64,000 bases of DNA from Ehretia macrophylla (Eukaryota > Streptophyta > Magnoliopsida > Boraginales > Ehretiaceae): contig CM075772.1 in the NCBI GenBank assembly GCA_037974665.1, positions 36,867,052 to 36,931,051 on the forward strand, written 5' to 3'. Below are positions 12,058-24,949 of this stretch, one piece after another; positions within the stretch are counted from its first letter, which is position 1, and the number at the start of each line of letters is the position of its first letter. The notes below the pieces were generated by a model. The model was not told where the DNA came from and did no database searches. It was given only the letters and a program-made list of their open reading frames with translations. The position numbers and the translations under genes were made by a program.

Positions 12058-15000
12058 CCTAATTAGTTAGTGGGGAAAAACTGGGCCGGGATTCAAAAGA
12101 ATTAGGCGAGGTGTTTGTTCCTTAACAACGGAAGTGGAAAGACACTAAGGGAGAGGGATATACTCCTTTTGTAATCGCCGAAATTGTACCCTGAACCTTC
12201 TTTTTCCAAGCGTACGACCCTAATACGTTACAGTTTCATTCTTTCGGTCCAGTTTAGAAAGTTATAGTAGTAAGAATAGATAAGAAAGAGAAGAGCTAAG
12301 ATTCAGGACACGGAAGTGTATGGGAGAAAGGAAAAGAAGTATGTACGTATCTGGGGGGTAGGGCTATGTATGTAGAAAAGGATTAGTCTCTATCCATCCG
12401 GATACTCACGTAAGCTACCAAGTAAATAAATTCAGGTAGTGTCTAAATAACGAGGAAGCCAACAAGCTCTAACATGAATAGTTAGTTGGCTAGCTAGCTA
12501 CATTTCTTGTGAGTCGACTCACGTATGGGCAGGTAGCGGAGGTGAGATCGATGCAAGTTCTATATACATACATCAACCACATCTTTATGGTGTTGTTAGT
12601 AGGTGGGGGCAGCATTGTTGTTCCTAGTCTCTCTTAGCAGCGAGCCTACTAAGTTCCCGGGGTCGGGCTGAGGCAGCCCACGGGGCCTGCATGGCACAGC
12701 AGCCTAACCCTAACCCCAGGGTGGAAACTCTTACGAGCCGGTCACTGAGGTTGGTAAACTCAGGGTGCCTACCGTACTTGTTCCTTTATCCATCCCCTTT
12801 ATCCGTAGGGCTAAGGACAAAATTATTGATTTTGGGAGGAGGGGAGCACCTGAAACTCATTTACTAGGGGGGCAGTCCAACCAACGAAGAGCTGGCTTAC
12901 GTAGCTTACTCATCAAAGGGCGAAAGGGGGGTTCATGCATCGGTATCACGTAGGATTTTCTTCAACAAGAAAGGATTGCTGCTGTGAGTGATCACGCACG
13001 ATAGAGAATAATGGATCAATGGAGTGATTGATTGATCGAGATGTGATACTCACTAATCGACCATGGAAAAATCTCCAAGCTCCTTTACTAGAGTTCCAAA
13101 CCTGAAAGCTTTCTATTCAAGCTCCGCTCGCTGTCTACTTCTTAAGTCCTGAGAGTCTACTAACGGAAACTGTTGTACAGTCGTATCTTCTCTTAAGAAA
13201 GATCATATATGAACTAACCTAAGTAGTAGAAGTAGACAGAAAGCATTGGTACTGTACTGGCTTGGCATGCTACGACTGATACTACACTCCTACCAAGCCT
13301 TCTCTCTTTTCTTTCCATATGGATAACATAGAGCTAATTCTATATAGTCTCCCCCTCCCTACTAGGACAGGTTTGGAAGCTAGGATTGATTAGACTGTAC
13401 TATACGTCCGATTCTTGGCATTCCTTCCATCTGGCCGGCTGTAAAAAGACAATTCTCTATTCCCCATCTCTCTTTCTTTCATTCCTACCTCAATGCTCAT
13501 GCAAAGAAGATGGACTGATGCCATACTCTTCTATAATAGTTATTCTAGTGCAGCTAGGAGAGCTAACTAAGACTAGGAGCTGATTCTATACCAATCACAG
13601 CGGATTCCGGGCACCAATGCACTAACTCCTTTACTGTCTTGTTTGTCTTTCTTGCTTCCTTGCTTTAATCCAATAGGCCGTAGCATCCCTTTTTTTGCTT
13701 GAAGAGAGTTTAGTTTACTACAGTGCTTAAGGAGATGAGATATTCCTTATCAAGGATAGGAAATGGTACTTGGACGGATTCTAGATGAGAGATTTGCTAT
13801 TGGATAGCTTGAAGAGGCTAAACTTTCAAGGCTCGAACTCTTGAACTACTGGAATAGACATAGCGCAAGTCAACAAGCAAGGTTTTTATTACTTGCTTGG
13901 TGCTTAACGCCCTGTAAATAAATATTCTTCTTTTGGTAAGAAGAAGAGGGAATATGTCATCATCTATCTGTCATCGAGAATGGGTCTTCTTACCTCTGGT
14001 ATCGGGCATCCAGAATCAGTATCGTTAATTGGAAATTTCTCTCTTGCCATTAGCGAATCCCTTTTTCCTTTAGAAGAGTCGCCTGGTTATCACTTCATGC
14101 TTGTTTTGGGCTTATCGCGTGCTTGGTATCTTCGATATGCTCTTTCTTTATGAAGGATCTTTCCTCCCGTTAAGCACTCGGGTACAGGTAGACAGAGGAG
14201 TTAGAGGTTATGTAATTTGCTATGTGGAATTCATTTTCTATCAGTACGATTCCCGTCATTTGTCAGAAAGGGTGTCCACTCTTGTAACAGTCATAATCAA
14301 TCTTTCTTGTATTCAGGACTCGGGCTATATGTCCTCTTTTCGATAGAAAATGAAGAAGACAAGAAGGCAGAAGTAGTAGCATCCAAATCAACTGAATAGT
14401 ACGTAAAGGGGTTTTCCTTGCCAGCGCATAGCTCGAGACTTTCGCCACTTTTTTCTGCCAGCTAGAGGGTATCTCCGGCTTCTAAAGTAGTGAAAGTACC
14501 GACTATTTCGGCCTTCACAATTGAGACTCCAATATATATATATATTTTTCGGAGTCCCTTTAATGAATAATCTACTCCTTGCTTGGTTTTAAAAATGTTG
14601 GCTCCAGAAAAAAGCCTACCATCTTTGACCTACAGGAAACCACTCAAGGACCTAATGAAGATGTCCAGCCGTGTGTGACTAGGAAAAGGTAACTCCTAGC
14701 CAAAACTGGCATCATAATCACCAAACCCTCGATCAAACTAGTAATTTAATAAGAGAAGAAAGATCGTAGCGTAGAAAGTCTTGCTTACTATCTCCTCCAT
14801 TTAAGTTAAGTAAGAGGAGAGGAGCTTCAAGCTTTAGGTCTACCTTCAACAAGAAAGAGTATGGCCTCTGCCTTATGTTCATCCAATACAGAGACATATG
14901 CGTTGGATTTAGAGCTGTGGTTCGGGATCTCCTCATGCAAATGCCTATTCTCCTTTGGACTCGTATACTATTCTGCCTTTTGATACGGATTATATAGTTG

Positions 15001-15100
15001 ATGGTGCAGGTGAGAGTATGGAATCTTACTCTCCATCTATTCCTCTATCAAGCGTCTACCTTCCTCTCCTTAGCAATTGAGTTGAATTCTATCCAGCCTC

Positions 15101-15130
15101 TCCTTATCGGTCGAGCATCTTCAAACCTTA
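15101..15130 (-). repeat. Dispersed small repeat, copy 1 (inverted)
   Basis: The minus strand reads GGTTTGAAGATGCTCGACCG followed by ATAAGGA, the reverse complement of the copies at 15330 and 25435. Together with copy 2 it makes an inverted pair about 200 bp apart. Confidence 0.75.
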
Positions 15131-15329
15131 ACAACTAAGGAATAAACTGTAACGTCCCAGGTTCCTATTATAGGAGGTCACTCTCCCCCCTATGACTGAA
15201 CGAGCAAAATAGTCTTCAAATGTTTCAAATGTTCGTTTTGCGAAGCTCTGGCTTTCTACTATACGAATTCAGGTGATGGGCGGCATCAGTATCAATCAGA
15301 CTTGGTTTCTACCAAATCTTGACGCTCGA

Positions 15330-15360
15330 GGTTTGAAAATGCTCGACCGATAGGGATAGA
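15330..15360 (+). repeat. Dispersed small repeat, copy 2
   Basis: It reads GGTTTGAAAATGCTCGACCG then ATAGGGATAGA, one base different from the core of copies 1 and 5. Confidence 0.75.
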
Positions 15361-15781
15361 AATTGAGCTAACAATGAACTGAGGAGAAAGCTCATATTAG
15401 TCAACATTCATTTAAGACTTCGTTCATATATACTCGTTGGCTTGGCTAAAACTAGGTTGTTGAAGTTGAACCTGCACCCGCAAAAAAAAAAGGAAATGAC
15501 ATGTTTAGATTAAGAATTTGAAGAAAACACAACCGGTAGGGGGAGGGCACGTTGACTGCTTTCGCGTGTGAAATAATCCATTCTAAAAGACTCGGACAAA
15601 GGATCCAGAAAAGGAATAGCTCAAACTAAGCCAAACTCAGGCTAAGGGAGCGGAAGCCACTAATGGGCTAGACGGTCTATTGGCATACATTTCGAGAAAA
15701 GAAGCTGACAACGTTGATGACAGCCGAGTCAGGCACGTCGAAAATCATCCGATAGAGAGTAGAGAGGCAATAAATCATCGG

Positions 15782-15800
15782 GGTTTGAAGATGCTCGACA
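15782..15800 (+). repeat. Dispersed small repeat, copy 3 (short)
   Basis: It reads GGTTTGAAGATGCTCGACA and then diverges, so only the left part of the repeat is present. Confidence 0.6.
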
Positions 15801-16210
15801 GAGGTATGAAACTAGTCATTTTTCTGGAGTCTCCACTCACAGCTCTAATCAGTGCAAGGAACCCCACTCACGAAGAAAGGGAAGGAATCCCATCAAGGTG
15901 AAACCCTCCCGCTCCATATGCTTGGCGCAGGCCATTTGGTGGGTCCGAGAGAGAAGAAAGCCCAAAAGCCACTTTCCCATCTCCACTGGCTCGAGAAAGA
16001 CAGAAAGAGAAAGGACAACCACCCAGGTTGATTATTGACAGCGAAAGCCAAAAAATCTCCTATAATGGAAGGGCAGATACCCAGAAGATTATATACCTTG
16101 TTTTCTGCCTATTCTTTCAAATGAAGCTTCTTTGTCGACATTCACCTCTTTCTTGGTTGGAACCCGCTTCGGTAACTCGAAGAAACTATCAAAAAGTAGA
16201 TGATTGACTG

Positions 16211-18698
16211 TGTAACACCCCGATCCCTCTCGAGACCGGGAGTTCTATCAATCGATCTAATCACAACCCAAACCAAACTCGGGCATAAATTTTCAGGAAA
16301 AATCGGACGGAGTCTCCCCTGTTTCTAGGCGAAATGTAAAACCTGGAATAGCATATAAAGGGACCAACACCGTGTCCAACATTCAACCACCTCAAGGCCA
16401 TTCTCACTATTTTCTTTTAGACAATTACAAACATGCATCGAGGTTAACTATACTACTGAATAAATAACTAGCTTATCAATCTACCTCAACAACTTAGCTA
16501 GATTAAATTACATTTCTTTTAACAATAATTACATAACTCCTCAGGCACGAACTTTCACATAATCACGAACTTTCCAGCTAACATGGCATTTCCTGAAATG
16601 TAGTGGTGAGGAGTGAGTATACACAACACGTATACTCAGTGAGGGCGAGACAGATATCGAGTTGGAGAGAAAGAAAGTCGTGCATTGCAATTAGTCACAG
16701 CTAAGCAATAAAGTCAATAGGAAAGCATTCAATACAAACGTCAATATATTAAACATTCAAGAAAGCATTAACACAACCATTCAAACCTATACCACACTCT
16801 GAAGGCTATGGTTCACTCTTACGAGCAATATACCATTTCATGAGCGATACATCAATCTCGAGCTTGATGTGACAACGATGACAATAAGCACACAGCCACC
16901 TTATAACACCAGTTTGGAATACCCCGGAAGTATCCATCAATCTACGACCCAAATCTCCCTGGTAGGCAACCCAAGCGAGAAGAGGGAATAGCAGCGGAGC
17001 TAGAACAACCAACACTGGCAACCCGAGGCTACCCAGAGAGGCCCATCACTCACACGCGAGACACTATGCAATGCAAGACTCGATACAAGGCAATAAACGA
17101 GTTATAGCACAACAATACAATCTAGTGACAACAAACGAGATAACGAGCAATCACAAACAATACTAGCATTCAACTAACTTTTCAAGCATAACAAGCAATA
17201 ATAACCTACAATAACACCAATTAAACAAGTATATCAAGCAACCCTAAGCATTCTATTGGCATAATATCAAGATAATAAGCAAAATCACAAATCGGCCCCA
17301 ACTAATAAAACACTACCATTTCCAAACGAGCCACGAGTTCTAGAAACTGACTTCACCAACCCTCCTAGGTCACCATAAGGCACGTCTAAGGACCCCGAAA
17401 CCCTACTTTATCCTAGAATTCACGCAAAGCCCCGATTTCCCCCTTTCTTGTTTGAACTACAACTATATCAACCAAATACCCAACTAACGCCATAATCGCA
17501 CCAAAAGTGCTTCCATGGCCTCCCGAAGCAATGCCAACACGTAAAACGAGAAAATACCAAACTCGACCTAAACGACCCCGACTTTCACTAAGTCGTTTTT
17601 CTCCGTTTTTCCATTACACATTCCAATTAAACCACACATTTAGGCATTCTAGCATATCTAGCACCTTTCTACATCAATAGAACGCGTAACGGAGCAACTT
17701 CATCGAAACGGGGATTTACTATTTACTAATTACAATTCATTAATCAATTTAAATTGCAATTTCGATTTTCAACCATAGAAAAAGCTAAAAAGCTATAAAT
17801 ACATGTTCTACAATCAACAAGGAACATTCTTTAAGCAACAAAACGATTAAAACAACAATCTACGCATAAGTTCTAAAAATTAAAGTTTAGACATACATTT
17901 GTCAAATGCGCAAATAATGATGAAACCCTCACCTTAGACGCTCCTAGACGCTAGGAAAACCTCGTAAGACGCCTCGGAAACCTCCCCGTGCAAGCTCACG
18001 CGAAAAATCAAAGAATTGAAATTGAAAGGTTTTTTTTTTCTTCCTTGTTTATTTTCAGGCATAGCAACCTGTTTTCCAGCTTTTGTTCTTTTTTTATTTT
18101 GCATTGCTATAAGTTAAATAAGGTGACAAGGTCAATGGTCAAGCTCCTTGGTCAAACCAACTTAAGAATTGGTCAAACTAGCCTATTTTCATGCATTTTT
18201 AAGCTAAAACAACTAAGGAAATGTTAATTCTAGCTAACAACAATTAAATTATAAAATTTAAGGCACTAAAATACTAGTTTCACTATTTGCTGAGGACTAG
18301 AAAATATTCTCTAGCTATCGCTCCTGAAATGCAATGCACGTTGCGACAACAAAGAAGTAACAATTAAATCTCAAAGAATCTATGAAATATATCATTTTTG
18401 GAAAGCATCACAGTTTAAAATTTACTCCGGCTCGGAGCTACTTTCATTTAATTGAAATCCGAGCATTTAAGTGCAAAAAAAATAAAACCGATTGACACAA
18501 ATATGAAAAGTAGTTGATATTCCGTTAATATGATTAGCTCAGTTATTATTCTAGTTACTTCTAAAAGAAATATGAAAGTAAAACTACAAATAAATGTTTA
18601 ACTAAAAATAAACACAAATTCAATGCCAACATTTAAGATGTCACTTAGTTAAATGCAATTAAATGCCATTAAATGCATGTCGGGTTCGGGTTATCACA
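16211..18698 (-). repeat. Left (3') LTR of family B element
   Basis: A 2488-bp LTR starts TGTAACACCCCGATCC and ends GGGTTATCACA. Compared with the right LTR it lacks two internal blocks: one of about 160 bp, after CAAGGCCAT near 16400 (present at about 20743-20896), and one of about 65 bp near 16535 (present at about 21030-21090). Both breakpoints carry short direct matches. Confidence 0.92.
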
Positions 18699-18711
18699 TC
18701 CTCCCCCCCTT
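18699..18711 (-). other. Polypurine tract of family B element
   Basis: The minus strand reads AAGGGGGGGAGGA directly against the 3' LTR, the usual primer for plus-strand DNA synthesis. Confidence 0.85.
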
Positions 18712-20540
18712 AAAATAATTGCGTCCTCGCAATCCTTCTTCCAATAGAACTCAGCATCATCTGAAATACAATTCTGACTAATCTTCATTAGCTACTGAAC
18801 AAGTATTTCATCAAGATGACCAATAGGAAAGTTCAAGTAGAAATGCCAAGTGGTAACACCAAATAAAGGCTCAAAGGTAGATACCGTACAAGAATCCCGT
18901 TGACAAGAATACCGAAGAGGAACAAAATTCCAACCAAAAGCGCTGAGATAATACCAATAAAGACTAAAGCAAAGATACTGTAGATGTCATTAATACCACA
19001 CAATAACGACCAGAAGAATACCCCACACACGAATCTCCAATAGAAGTCTAACTTTTACTACCCGAGAATCCCCAAGCAAAAAGACAAATAAAAGCTCAAA
19101 CAAAGGTTCCATCTAAAGGTCCAAAGAAGCATCCTGCTGGTCATGAATTTCATAGAAGAATTCCCCGTTAAGAGTGCTGAAGAAAATACCAAGAAACCCA
19201 ATCAAATATACTTCCAAAGTTCTAAAGAACCTTCCAAATAATAACCCCATGGTACAACCAATTAAATTTTGAGTGTCGCTATCAAATGATGAGAAGAATG
19301 TCCAAGGAAATACTAGAGGAATTATCATGTGTCTAATAAGACAGTCAAGTTAAATAACAAATATAATTTCCCAGATGGATGAAAACTCCAAGGATAAACA
19401 CCGAACTGGTGAACAATATACTGAGACCAAACTCTGAGGCCTCTTCACTGTTTGCCAAGTGAGAACTTCATACAACTTTGCCAACAAGGAAAATACCAAG
19501 AGAACGCCTAATAAGAATTTCAAAGAATACCATAAGTAGTATTATACAATAAGTCTGATAGGAACTCCAAATACCAAACCTACTGAGGAACACTGAAGAA
19601 GATATCCAAAACAATGCTCCAATAAGACAGTAGCCAAGTTTGCCCAATAAGTAAATACTAAATAATTGGCCATTGAGAATTCCATAAAATACCATTGAAG
19701 AATTTCCAATCAAGAATGCCAGTATCACACCAATAAAGTCCAAGACATACATACCATAGATAATACTATGCAGTAAGGCCGATTGAAATCCCATTAACCA
19801 AGTCCACCGAGAAGTGCCAACGAAAGTCCCCAAAGAACACCCATTAAGAAAACCAAAAAAAAATGCTCCAAAGCATAACCAAATAAAACCCCAAAGCTAT
19901 TCTTTCACAACAGTTAAGCACAGAGAAGGCCATAGAGATTCGCTAATAACTGAGCTCCAAAAGCAAACACCAATTCCCAAATAAAGGCTGGTCAACTGCC
20001 ATTCATTTCCTGCCAATCCACACACCTTGAAAGGCCAACTGTGAACCACTTTCTTCAGGGAAGGAAGATGACTTACTTACCATTTCCATAGGACATGTAT
20101 GAATGCCAATATATCACAGTTATACACAAGCCTTATGTTATTATGCAAGCAAGTTTACAAAAGAGTTTATTCAACAAAGTAACTTCAAGCACGACAATCA
20201 AGTCAAGCACAACATAATCAATCCAAATTACGGCATAGCTAATTCAAGACATTCTATACACACATTACAAGTAATACTTCAAGCAAATAACAATTCACGA
20301 GGTCGATTCAATTCACGATGCCAATTCAATAAGTCAATTCGATAGACAACTAGACATTCCACCTTTCCTGAGAAATATTTAACACATAACACATAACTTT
20401 ATCACATAAGTGCATACATTCAAGTCAAGTCACACAATCTCACATACAAGCATACACTTTCAAGACACACTTAACAAGCACATATTCAAGGACACTACCC
20501 ACCAGACCGAGGACCCTGTCCCGGCTTATGGGCTAGACAA
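18712..20540 (-). other. Non-coding interior of the family B element, hydrophobic small frames
   Basis: No retroelement domain is seen. In the element's sense (minus) strand three open frames occur in a row: 19833-19468 (121 codons), 19328-19113 (71) and 19030-18833 (65). All are rich in Phe, Leu, Ile, Gly and Ser, with short stretches such as GVILAFLIGN, YLIGFLGIFFS and IISALLVGILFLFGIL. On the plus strand the same region is built of loose, imperfect units around AAGAAT(A)CC, CCAATAA and CCAAGA, so the hydrophobicity may simply reflect a degenerate short repeat. I do not call a gene. Confidence 0.6.
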
Positions 20541-20552
20541 GCTCTGATACCA
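20541..20552 (-). other. Primer binding site of family B element
   Basis: The minus strand reads TGGTATCAGAGC, two bases inside the 5' LTR edge (20555). It is complementary to initiator tRNA-Met. Confidence 0.9.
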
Positions 20553-20554
20553 CC

Positions 20555-23259
20555 TGTAACACCCCGATCCCTCTCGAGACCAGGAGTTCTATAAATCGAT
20601 CTAATCACAACCCAAACCAAACCCGGGCATAAATTTTCATGGAAAAACGGACGGAGTCTCCCCTGTTTCTAGGCGAAATGTAAAACTTGGAATAGCATAT
20701 AAATGGACCAACACCGTGTCCAACATTCAACCACCTCAAGGCCATCCGACCCTTGGTTCTCAACAACTAAACACAGCATATAAATATACATTTCCAGTTT
20801 AAAAACAAATCAATCTCTTTACATCTTTTACAAGAATACTCAATCATCACATTTTATCCATACTAATCTACTGCATAAAATATACTATCATACCATTCTC
20901 ACTATTTTCTTTTAGACAATTACAAACATGCATCAAGGTTAACTATACTACTGAATACATAACTAGCTTATCAATCTACCTCAACTACTTAGCTAGATTA
21001 AATTACATTTCTTTTAACAATAATTACATACAACATATGAAAGCACATATCTTTGCAACTTCGACACTCAAGCCACATAGGCACGCAAGACAACTCCTCA
21101 GGCACGAACTTTCACATAATCACGAACTTTCCAGCTAACATGGCATTTCCTGAAATGTAGTGGTTAGGAGTGAGTATACACAACACGTATACTCAGTGAG
21201 AGCGAGACAGATATCGAGTTGGAGAGAAAGAAAGTCGTGCAATGCAATTAGTCACAACTAAGCAATAAAGTCAATAGGAAAGCATTCAATACAAACGTCA
21301 ATATATTAAACATTCAAGAAAGCATTAAGACAACCATTCAAAGCTATACCACACTCTGAAGGCTATGGTTCACTCTTACAAGCAATATACCATTTCACGA
21401 GAGATACATCAATCTCGAGCTTGATGTGACAACGATGACAATAAGCGCGCAACCACCTTATAACACCAGTTTGGAATACCCCGGAAGTATCCATCAATCT
21501 ACCACCCAAATCTTCCTGGGAGGCAACCCAAGCGAGAAAAGGGAATAGCAGCAGAGCTAGAGCAACCAACACTGGCAACTCGAGGCTACCCAGAGAGGCC
21601 CATCACTCACGCGCGAGACACTATGCAATGCAAGACTCGATACAAGGCAATAAACGAGCGATAGCACAACAATACAATCTAGTGACAACAAATGAGATAA
21701 CGAGCAATCACAAACAATACTAGCATTCAACTAACTTTTCAAGCATAACAAGCGATAATAAGCTACAATAACACCAATTAAACAAGTATATCAAGCAACC
21801 CTAAGCATTCTATAGGCATAATATCAAGATAATAAGCAAAATCACAAATCGGCCCCAACTAACAAAATACTACCATTTCCAAACGAGCCATGAGTTCTAG
21901 AAACCGACTTCACCAACCCTCCTAGGTGACCATAAGGCACGTCGAAGGACCCCAAAACCCTACTTTACCCTAGAATTCACGCAAAGTCCCAATTTTTCCC
22001 TTTGCTCGTTTGAACTACAACTATACCAACCAAACACCCAACCAATGTCATAATCACACCAAAAGTACTTCCATGGCCTCCCGAAACAATGCCAACACGC
22101 AAAACGAGAAAACACCAAACTCGACCTAAATGACCCCGACTTTTACTAAGCCATTTTTCTCCGTTTTTCCATTACACATTCCAATTAAACCATGTATTTA
22201 GGCATTCTAGCATATCTAGCATCTTCCTACATCAACAAAACGCGTAACGGAGCAACTTCATCGAAACGGGGGTTTAGTATTCACTAATTACTATTCATTA
22301 ATCAATTTAAATTGCAATTTCGATTTTCAACCGCAGAAAATGCTAAAAAGCTATAAATAGATGTTCTACAATCAACAAGGAACATTTTTTATGCAACAAA
22401 ACGTTTAAAACAACAATCTACGCATAAGTTCTAAAAATTAAAGTTTAGACATACATTTTTCAAATGCGCAAATAATGATGAAACCCTCACCTTAGACGCT
22501 CCTAGACGCTAGGAAAACCTCGTAGGACGTGTCGGAAACCACCCCGTGCAAGCTCACGTAAAAAATCAAAGAATTGAAGTTGAAAGGTTTTTTTTTTCTT
22601 CCTGGTTTATTTTCGGCCATAGCAACCTGTTTTCTGGCTTTTGTTCTTTTTTTATTTTCCATTGCTATAAGTTAAATAAGGTGACAAGGTCAATGGTCAA
22701 GCTCCTTGGTCAAACCAACTTAAGGATTGGTCAAACTAGCCTATTTTCATGTATTTTTAAGCTAAAACAACTAAGGAAATGTTAATTCTAGCTAACAACA
22801 ATTAAATTATAAAATTTAAGGCACTAAAATACTAGTTTCACTATTTGCTGAGGACTATAAAATATTCTCTAGCTATCGCTCCCGCAATGCAATGCACATT
22901 GCGACAACAAAGAAGTAACAATTAAATCTCAAAGAATCTATGAAATATATCATTTTTGGAAAGCATCACAGTTTAAAATTTACTCCGGCTCGGAGCTATT
23001 TTTTTTATTTAATTGAAATCCGAGCATTTAAGTGCAAGAAAAATAAAACCGATTGACACAAATATGAAATGTAGTTGATATTCCGTTAATATGATTAGCT
23101 CAGGTATTATTCTAGTTACTTCTAAAAGAAATATGAAAGTAAAACAACAAATAAATGTTTAACTAAAAATAAACACAAATTCAATGCCAACATTTAAGAT
23201 GTCACTTAGTTAAATGCAATTAAATGCAATTAAATGCATGCCAGGCTCGGGTTATCACA
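20555..23259 (-). repeat. Right (5') LTR of family B element
   Basis: A 2705-bp LTR starts TGTAACACCCCGATCC and ends GGGTTATCACA. It is close to the left LTR by eye apart from the two blocks missing there and scattered substitutions. Confidence 0.92.
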
Positions 23260-23264
23260 GATTG

Positions 23265-24949
23265 GCTATAATCCGATGCTCATAATCATACTTGGTCAAC
23301 TCTCTATTAATAAAGGAAAGGTTTTTTGGCAGTTTGCCAACTTTGACATACAGACTTTGGGGGTCGAATTCGGCAAAAATTCCATTAGTTTTCCTGGCCC
23401 GATCTCGATGTCTTTCCCTTTGGTTCTCTCATCTCATCTGCTTGGTTCATATTGGTTGGAGCATATGTGGGCTAGTGACATAATTGGCCAACTTTCATTA
23501 ATTCATTTCGCCACGAAGCCGAGTTCCCAACAGGGAAGATTCATACTGATTTGGCAACCGAAACCCTACAAGTGGGTATTCTCGACCAGACTCTCTCTAG
23601 AAGGAAAATATGATCTGAAATGCCACGTTTTTTCTTCCATTCCTCGAAGACTTTAAGATATGTCCTAAAACAGCTTGTTTAGGGCTGCCGTTCAGACTTC
23701 TATTGACTTTGGACACGTAAAAGCTATTCTCATTTGATGTATAGAAATCATGTGCGCAGGTCCTTTCTCCCAAGATTGGATCAAGGGAACTGAACTGCTA
23801 TCACGTGTTTTCCGCACCCAGCTTTCATAAATAAGGGGAAAGAACCAACCTTCAAACCCCTAAGGGTAAGGGATTAGGGTTCGTCATCATTTCTTGAACA
23901 TAGTCAGTGGTAGATGTAACTGGGCTTTCTTCTTTACTTTGAAGGAAAAAAGAATCGACTCCAAAGAGTGCATTCTTGAAAGAAAACTTTAATGTTGCCA
24001 CGAAGAAAAGGACCCATCAGCTTGATGGGACAACCAAGGTCACAATAATGAGTGAAAGCCATAAAGCAAAGGTATGAAGTAACTCGACTGATAAAGAGAG
24101 GTTTGATGCTAGTCGGTAGCGCATTCGTTTTCCTATTTCACTGGGATCGGTCCTAAGGCGCGTTCTTCAATATTGTCTTGATTGGCAGTTGCTCTTCTGT
24201 ATTTTGAATCCTCAGAGATACGCTTAGAGTTCTGTCCTGAATGGTAGGGTTGTTGAGTCAAGTCAAGTCAAGAAAAATAAAGTCCCACAAAGGAATCTTG
24301 AACAATGGGCACAAGTCATTATTTAAGTTATTATTAGTATCTCCATTATAATTAGCATTTCTATCAGCTCTGCTCTTTTGTCTCCTTAATATCATCTCGA
24401 CACCCAAACAACGAGATCCAGATTGGAACCAACACATATTGATTTAAAGCTTATGGCCCTTCAATACAACCCCCTCTGTATAAAACCGTAAGTGAGCGGT
24501 ACGAGTCTACAAAGAATACTTCTTCCTTTTATGGCACTGCTAGAGATGCCCCACAAGGCCCTTCTTTCTCAAGATTCAATTATTCGCAGTGAACAAAAGG
24601 AAGCAACGCCGCTACAAGCAATAGAAAGCAACATTTATTAATCCATTTGAGTAGGTGGTGGTGCACACTAGGTATCAACAAAGGATGCTTTCTCTCACCC
24701 AGCCCTTAGGAGGTGTTAACTCTTTGCCTTAGGCTTTCCGAAGAATGATCCATCCGGTGTGCTATTTATAGTGAGGGCTTCTCCCTTTTCAATCTACATG
24801 GCATACGTTCATGAATATTAAAACTTATCGACTCACCTCAAAGCATATGATCAAAGCTCTAGTGGCGCACATAGCAATATCAAAATGGAATTCTCATAGG
24901 CCTAATCGGTAGTAATAGCGAACTAACACTGTTCTAATAGAAAGGGGAA
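23265..24949. other. Unassigned mitochondrial-type DNA
   Basis: No gene is recognised in 1.7 kb. The open frame at 23234-23656 starts in the family B LTR, so it cannot be an ancestral gene. On the minus strand a short stretch about 23270-23400 reads GIFAEFDPQSLYVKVGKL and then FINRELTKYDYE, which looks protein-like, but I cannot place it. Confidence 0.5.

Larger units (their letters stand above)
7477..16210. other. Mitochondrial DNA segment 1 (NUMT)
   Basis: This 8.7-kb stretch contains the plant mitochondrial ribosomal protein run rpl2-rps19-rps3-rpl16, all broken, with the rps3 group II intron still present. It lies between the family D LTR and a family B LTR whose imperfect TSD (GACTG/GATTG) links it to segment 2 at 23260. 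An intron kept at DNA level means transfer was by DNA rather than cDNA. Confidence 0.85.
12058..16210. other. Unassigned mitochondrial-type DNA
   Basis: No gene is recognised in 4.1 kb following rpl16. The base composition and texture (mixed pyrimidine runs, TCTTTCTTTC tracts, AAAGAAAG motifs) match the mitochondrial gene regions and differ from the A/C-rich LTRs. A frame at 12765-12953 (62 codons) has no match I recognise. Three copies of a small dispersed repeat lie at 15101-15130, 15330-15360 and 15782-15800 (see repeat entries). The right end at 16206-16210 (GACTG) is the left TSD of the family B element. Confidence 0.6.
16211..23259 (-). mobile_element. Family B LTR element without gag-pol (LARD-like)
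   Basis: This 7049-bp element lies inside the mitochondrial block, with LTRs at 16211-18698 and 20555-23259, a PPT just inside the left LTR and a PBS just inside the right LTR. Orientation is therefore minus. The flanks GACTG (16206-16210) and GATTG (23260-23264) fit a TSD with one later substitution. The 1856-bp interior has no gag, protease, RT or integrase similarity. Because both PBS and PPT remain next to the LTRs, this is better described as a large non-autonomous derivative that could be mobilised in trans than as a random internal deletion. Confidence 0.85.

Noticed and set aside
22546-22785. 79-codon frame repeated at 17988-18227
   Set aside because: It is the same position in the two LTRs of one family B element, antisense to it, with low-complexity Phe/Ser-rich text.
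23234-23656. 140-codon plus-strand frame
   Set aside because: It begins inside the family B LTR and crosses the insertion site, so it cannot be an ancestral gene.
24100-24180. Possible tRNA-like text (GGTAGCGCATTCGTTTTC)
   Set aside because: I could not build acceptor, anticodon and T arms around it.
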